Below, in pieces: positions 6,191 through 8,553 of a DNA stretch of 8,553 nt. Under the pieces are notes generated by a model. It saw only the letters and a program-made list of their open reading frames with translations. It did not search any database and was not told the origin of the DNA. The first letter of the stretch is position 1. Each line of letters opens with the position of its first letter. The translations under genes and the position numbers were made by a program. Origin of the DNA: Anaerolineales bacterium (GTDB lineage Bacteria > Chloroflexota > Anaerolineae > Anaerolineales > E44-bin32); the NCBI GenBank assembly GCA_030642885.1, contig DAOWMX010000084.1, positions 1-8,553 on the forward strand, read 5' to 3'.

Positions 6191-8553
6191 ATGAAACTTT
6201 GGTCACTTCCACTTAATGGACCGGTTGCCGTGCGTTTAGCCTGTGACGCTCGCTTCTCAGATATCGACATCGCTGATGACCATATCTGGGAATTAATGAT
6301 TGAATCTGAGGAACCCCCCTCTCTCTCCCTGAATACGACGTATGGATTACGAGCTCGAGCGATGCGCATTTTTCCAGGTTTCGGGTTGGGGGATCGTTTC
6401 GTCACGGACCCAGCGCTTTTCCACGATAAACCGGTGATCCGGTCAATTCTGCCTGACTACGTAAGGCTCGACTTCAGTCCCTTCAACCACGTAGGAGTAG
6501 TTGCTGAATATTGGGTCCCCGCATCGCATGTGGTTATAGGCAGATTCACGGTATTGAACCGCAGAGCCGAATCCCAAGATATTCACCTTAGATTAAATGG
6601 CATACTTCAACCCGGAGAGGACCCCCAGGCTCTCGGTGAAAGCGCCTTTCAAGGGGTCAGCGTATTGTCCGGTCGAACTGCCGAACTCCACCCTGTGATT
6701 TTTCTGTCCGGCGGTGCCCGTGTTGAGCCAGCCCCCTACCCAACTTTGGCCGTGCATGGACGTCTCTTGCCGGGAGAAGTTGGCGCTTGGATTTGGGCGC
6801 AAGCAGCCGAGAGTACGACGAATCAATCCTTCATCGAGGCGCGAAAACGGATCCAAATTAATTGGGACAAGGAGCGCGCCCGGGTGGAGATGGAGAACAG
6901 CGGGTTAGTGGAGATCGAAACAGGAGACCCCGATTGGGATAGCGCCTTCTGGCTGACTCAAAAAGAGATATTAGGGAACTTCGTCGGACCGGTCAAATTC
7001 CAGCCCGGGGCTATTTTAGTTAAGCGCAGAGGGGTAGACGATGGTTTTTCCCCGAGTGAGGACGGGGATGGCTTCAGCCCGCAAGGGTCCGGGTATACAG
7101 CAGAGGATGCGTTCCTGGCAATCTCGCAGATTCTTCCTGCGGCGCCGTCCCTCTCCAAGGAACTTATTGAAAATTTTTTAAAAACGCAGGATGCTGAAGG
7201 TGAGATAGAGTGGCTTCCCAATCTAAGCCGTAAGAGCAGCGGGCTTGACAGCATCCCGCTCCTGGCGACGTTATCCTGGATGGTGTATCAACATACCGAG
7301 GATACCGACTGGCTGCGGCAGATATTCACACCGCTACGGCGCTTCGTGGAAGCGTGGTTCGGTCCGCGCCATGACCGGGATCAGGATGGGTGGCCGGAGT
7401 GGGATCACGCGGCTCATTCCGGGTTCGACGACTGGCCCGCGTTTGCACCTTGGCATCGCTGGAGTCAGGGACTGGACATATCGATGGTTGAGACGGTCGA
7501 TCTGGCCTCCTACCTATATCGTGAGATCCTGTCTTTGAGCCATATCGCGCGCGAAATCGGACGGGAGCGCGCGATTGAAGGTATTGAGCCGCGGTTGGCG
7601 ATTCTCAAAGATGTGGTTGAGTCGACCTGGTCGGCGCAGCGAAGTATCTATCGACAGCGAGACCGGGACCTGGACACGCCCCTCAAAGGAAAACGTCTGG
7701 GCAAAGGGCGTGGAGAATACTCGTTTGAAGTGAATAGCTCCTTCGACCCGCCGGTGCGCGTCCTTGTCCGCATCCATGGTTCGGAGAAGGATGCCCGCAA
7801 GCTCAAGATCCTCATCCACAGTCGTGGACGTCGTGGGCGCTCGCGCGTCGAACGGATACCCTACCGCAAGTTTCACTGGTTCTGGAATACGGGCGTGTTC
7901 ACGAGCGACAAACTTAATACCACAATCGAGCGGATCGAAGTGATGGGATTGAGTAGTAAGGTTAACTCCGAGATCTACTTGCCGGATACGACGCGGATGG
8001 ATCAATCCCTGCTTCTCCCTCTCTGGGCGGGGATCCCGGAGCCGGAGCGCGCCGATAAGCTCGTCTCAAAAACGCTGACCGACCCCGACCAGTTCTGGCG
8101 CCGGTATGGCATTCCGGTTTGCTCTGCCAAGGACCCGTCCTACGCGCCGGACAACCAAGAAGGCGCGGGCGCAGTGTGGATGTTCTGGAATCTGCTACTC
8201 GGAGAGGGTCTGGTGAATTATGGATTCCTTGATGAGGCTGCTGACCTTGTCACCCGGTTAATGGGGAACGTAGTCGGCTCTTTAAAAAAAGATAAGGCTT
8301 TTCATGCACGATACAACCCGGATCAAAAGGGAGGCGTTGGCGGGCGCGGGCATATCGAAGGCGCAGCACCGCTCAGCCTATTCCTGCAGACTTTGGGCGT
8401 TCGATTCATTTCACCCTGCAAGGTCTGGATCAAACCGGGCAATCCTTATCCATGGCCTGTGACGCTGCGTTGGCGGGGGCTGGTCGTGCAGTGTGAGCAA
8501 GGCGAGACAAGGGTGACGTTCCCTGATGGTCAAGAAGCGGTCTTTCAAGATGC
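6191..8553 (+). CDS. Six-hairpin glycosidase-like protein (GH63 / mannosylglycerate-hydrolase-like), 3' end beyond window
   Basis: An uninterrupted frame of at least 787 codons, still open at the window edge. The N-terminal part (about 1-240) is beta-rich; an (alpha/alpha)6 barrel follows (about 245-740), then the start of a C-terminal beta domain. Family signatures are DRDQDGWPEWDHAAHSGFDDWP (395-416, with Asp413 aligning to the general acid), YAPDNQEGAGAVWMFWNLLL (651-670) and GHIEGAAPLSLFL (720-732). Residues 497-599 form an extra, mostly beta segment between YRQRDRD and DQSLLLPLWAGIP, interrupting the barrel. The Glu expected in an FxExYNP motif appears as Ala706 (FHARYNP), so activity is uncertain. 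A short internal near-duplication DGFSP occurs at 284 and 293. No signal peptide is seen, so it is probably cytoplasmic; no transporters or sugar regulators lie in view. Start: the leaderless promoter ends 6 bp upstream and no other ATG precedes in frame after the last stop. Family-level call is confident to the six-hairpin superfamily; the substrate is unknown. Confidence 0.8.
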   Translation, partial: MKLWSLPLNGPVAVRLACDARFSDIDIADDHIWELMIESEEPPSLSLNTTYGLRARAMRIFPGFGLGDRFVTDPALFHDKPVIRSILPDYVRLDFSPFNHVGVVAEYWVPASHVVIGRFTVLNRRAESQDIHLRLNGILQPGEDPQALGESAFQGVSVLSGRTAELHPVIFLSGGARVEPAPYPTLAVHGRLLPGEVGAWIWAQAAESTTNQSFIEARKRIQINWDKERARVEMENSGLVEIETGDPDWDSAFWLTQKEILGNFVGPVKFQPGAILVKRRGVDDGFSPSEDGDGFSPQGSGYTAEDAFLAISQILPAAPSLSKELIENFLKTQDAEGEIEWLPNLSRKSSGLDSIPLLATLSWMVYQHTEDTDWLRQIFTPLRRFVEAWFGPRHDRDQDGWPEWDHAAHSGFDDWPAFAPWHRWSQGLDISMVETVDLASYLYREILSLSHIAREIGRERAIEGIEPRLAILKDVVESTWSAQRSIYRQRDRDLDTPLKGKRLGKGRGEYSFEVNSSFDPPVRVLVRIHGSEKDARKLKILIHSRGRRGRSRVERIPYRKFHWFWNTGVFTSDKLNTTIERIEVMGLSSKVNSEIYLPDTTRMDQSLLLPLWAGIPEPERADKLVSKTLTDPDQFWRRYGIPVCSAKDPSYAPDNQEGAGAVWMFWNLLLGEGLVNYGFLDEAADLVTRLMGNVVGSLKKDKAFHARYNPDQKGGVGGRGHIEGAAPLSLFLQTLGVRFISPCKVWIKPGNPYPWPVTLRWRGLVVQCEQGETRVTFPDGQEAVFQD

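Noticed and set aside
7514..8005. 163-codon minus-strand frame opposite the glycosidase-like gene
   Set aside because: It lies wholly within a long plus-strand coding frame that carries family motifs.

Overview
The window looks like bacterial chromosome from the Chloroflexota, most likely an Anaerolineae-type lineage. This is an inference from protein architecture: a class A penicillin-binding protein with a long acidic, Pro-rich cytoplasmic head and a C-terminal beta-sandwich plus Pro/Thr tail; a divergent PlsY; a MaoC dehydratase; and a large six-hairpin glycosidase. It also rests on promoters placed almost on top of start codons. No rRNA, tRNA, CRISPR or phage genes are visible.

Layout. 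(1) 82-687 (+) encodes a PlsY-family glycerol-3-phosphate acyltransferase with unusual changes in its third motif. (2) 708-904 holds the left end of an IS1182-like insertion sequence: a plausible terminal repeat and the first ~40 codons of a decayed transposase, lodged between two convergent genes. (3) 924-1922 (-) encodes an enolase-superfamily dipeptide epimerase. (4) 1923-2226 is a gap of about 300 bp with no convincing gene; it contains a perfect 26-bp palindrome. (5) 2227-5463 (-) encodes a 1078-residue bifunctional class A PBP. (6) 5568-6029 (-) encodes a MaoC/hotdog dehydratase. (7) 6191 to the window end (+), divergent from MaoC, is an open reading frame of at least 787 codons. It runs off the edge and encodes a GH63/mannosylglycerate-hydrolase-like (alpha/alpha)6-barrel protein.

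How the genes relate. PlsY makes lysophosphatidic acid for membranes, the class A PBP polymerises and cross-links peptidoglycan, and the epimerase probably handles L-Ala-Glu dipeptides from cell-wall turnover. The left two thirds therefore has a cell-envelope theme, without evidence of one operon. MaoC, the PBP and the epimerase share a strand but are separated by gaps of 104 and 304 bp, and at least the first two have their own promoter-like sequences. The glycosidase-like gene has the best promoter in the window (TTGACG, 17 bp, TACAAT), which ends 6 bp before its ATG and implies a leaderless mRNA.

I did not find a clearly new multi-gene system. The most interesting points are the glycosidase-like protein that appears to keep its general acid but lose the usual general-base Glu, and that carries an inserted domain in its barrel; the leaderless promoter pattern; the PlsY motif 3 changes; the IS remnant; and the palindromic repeat.
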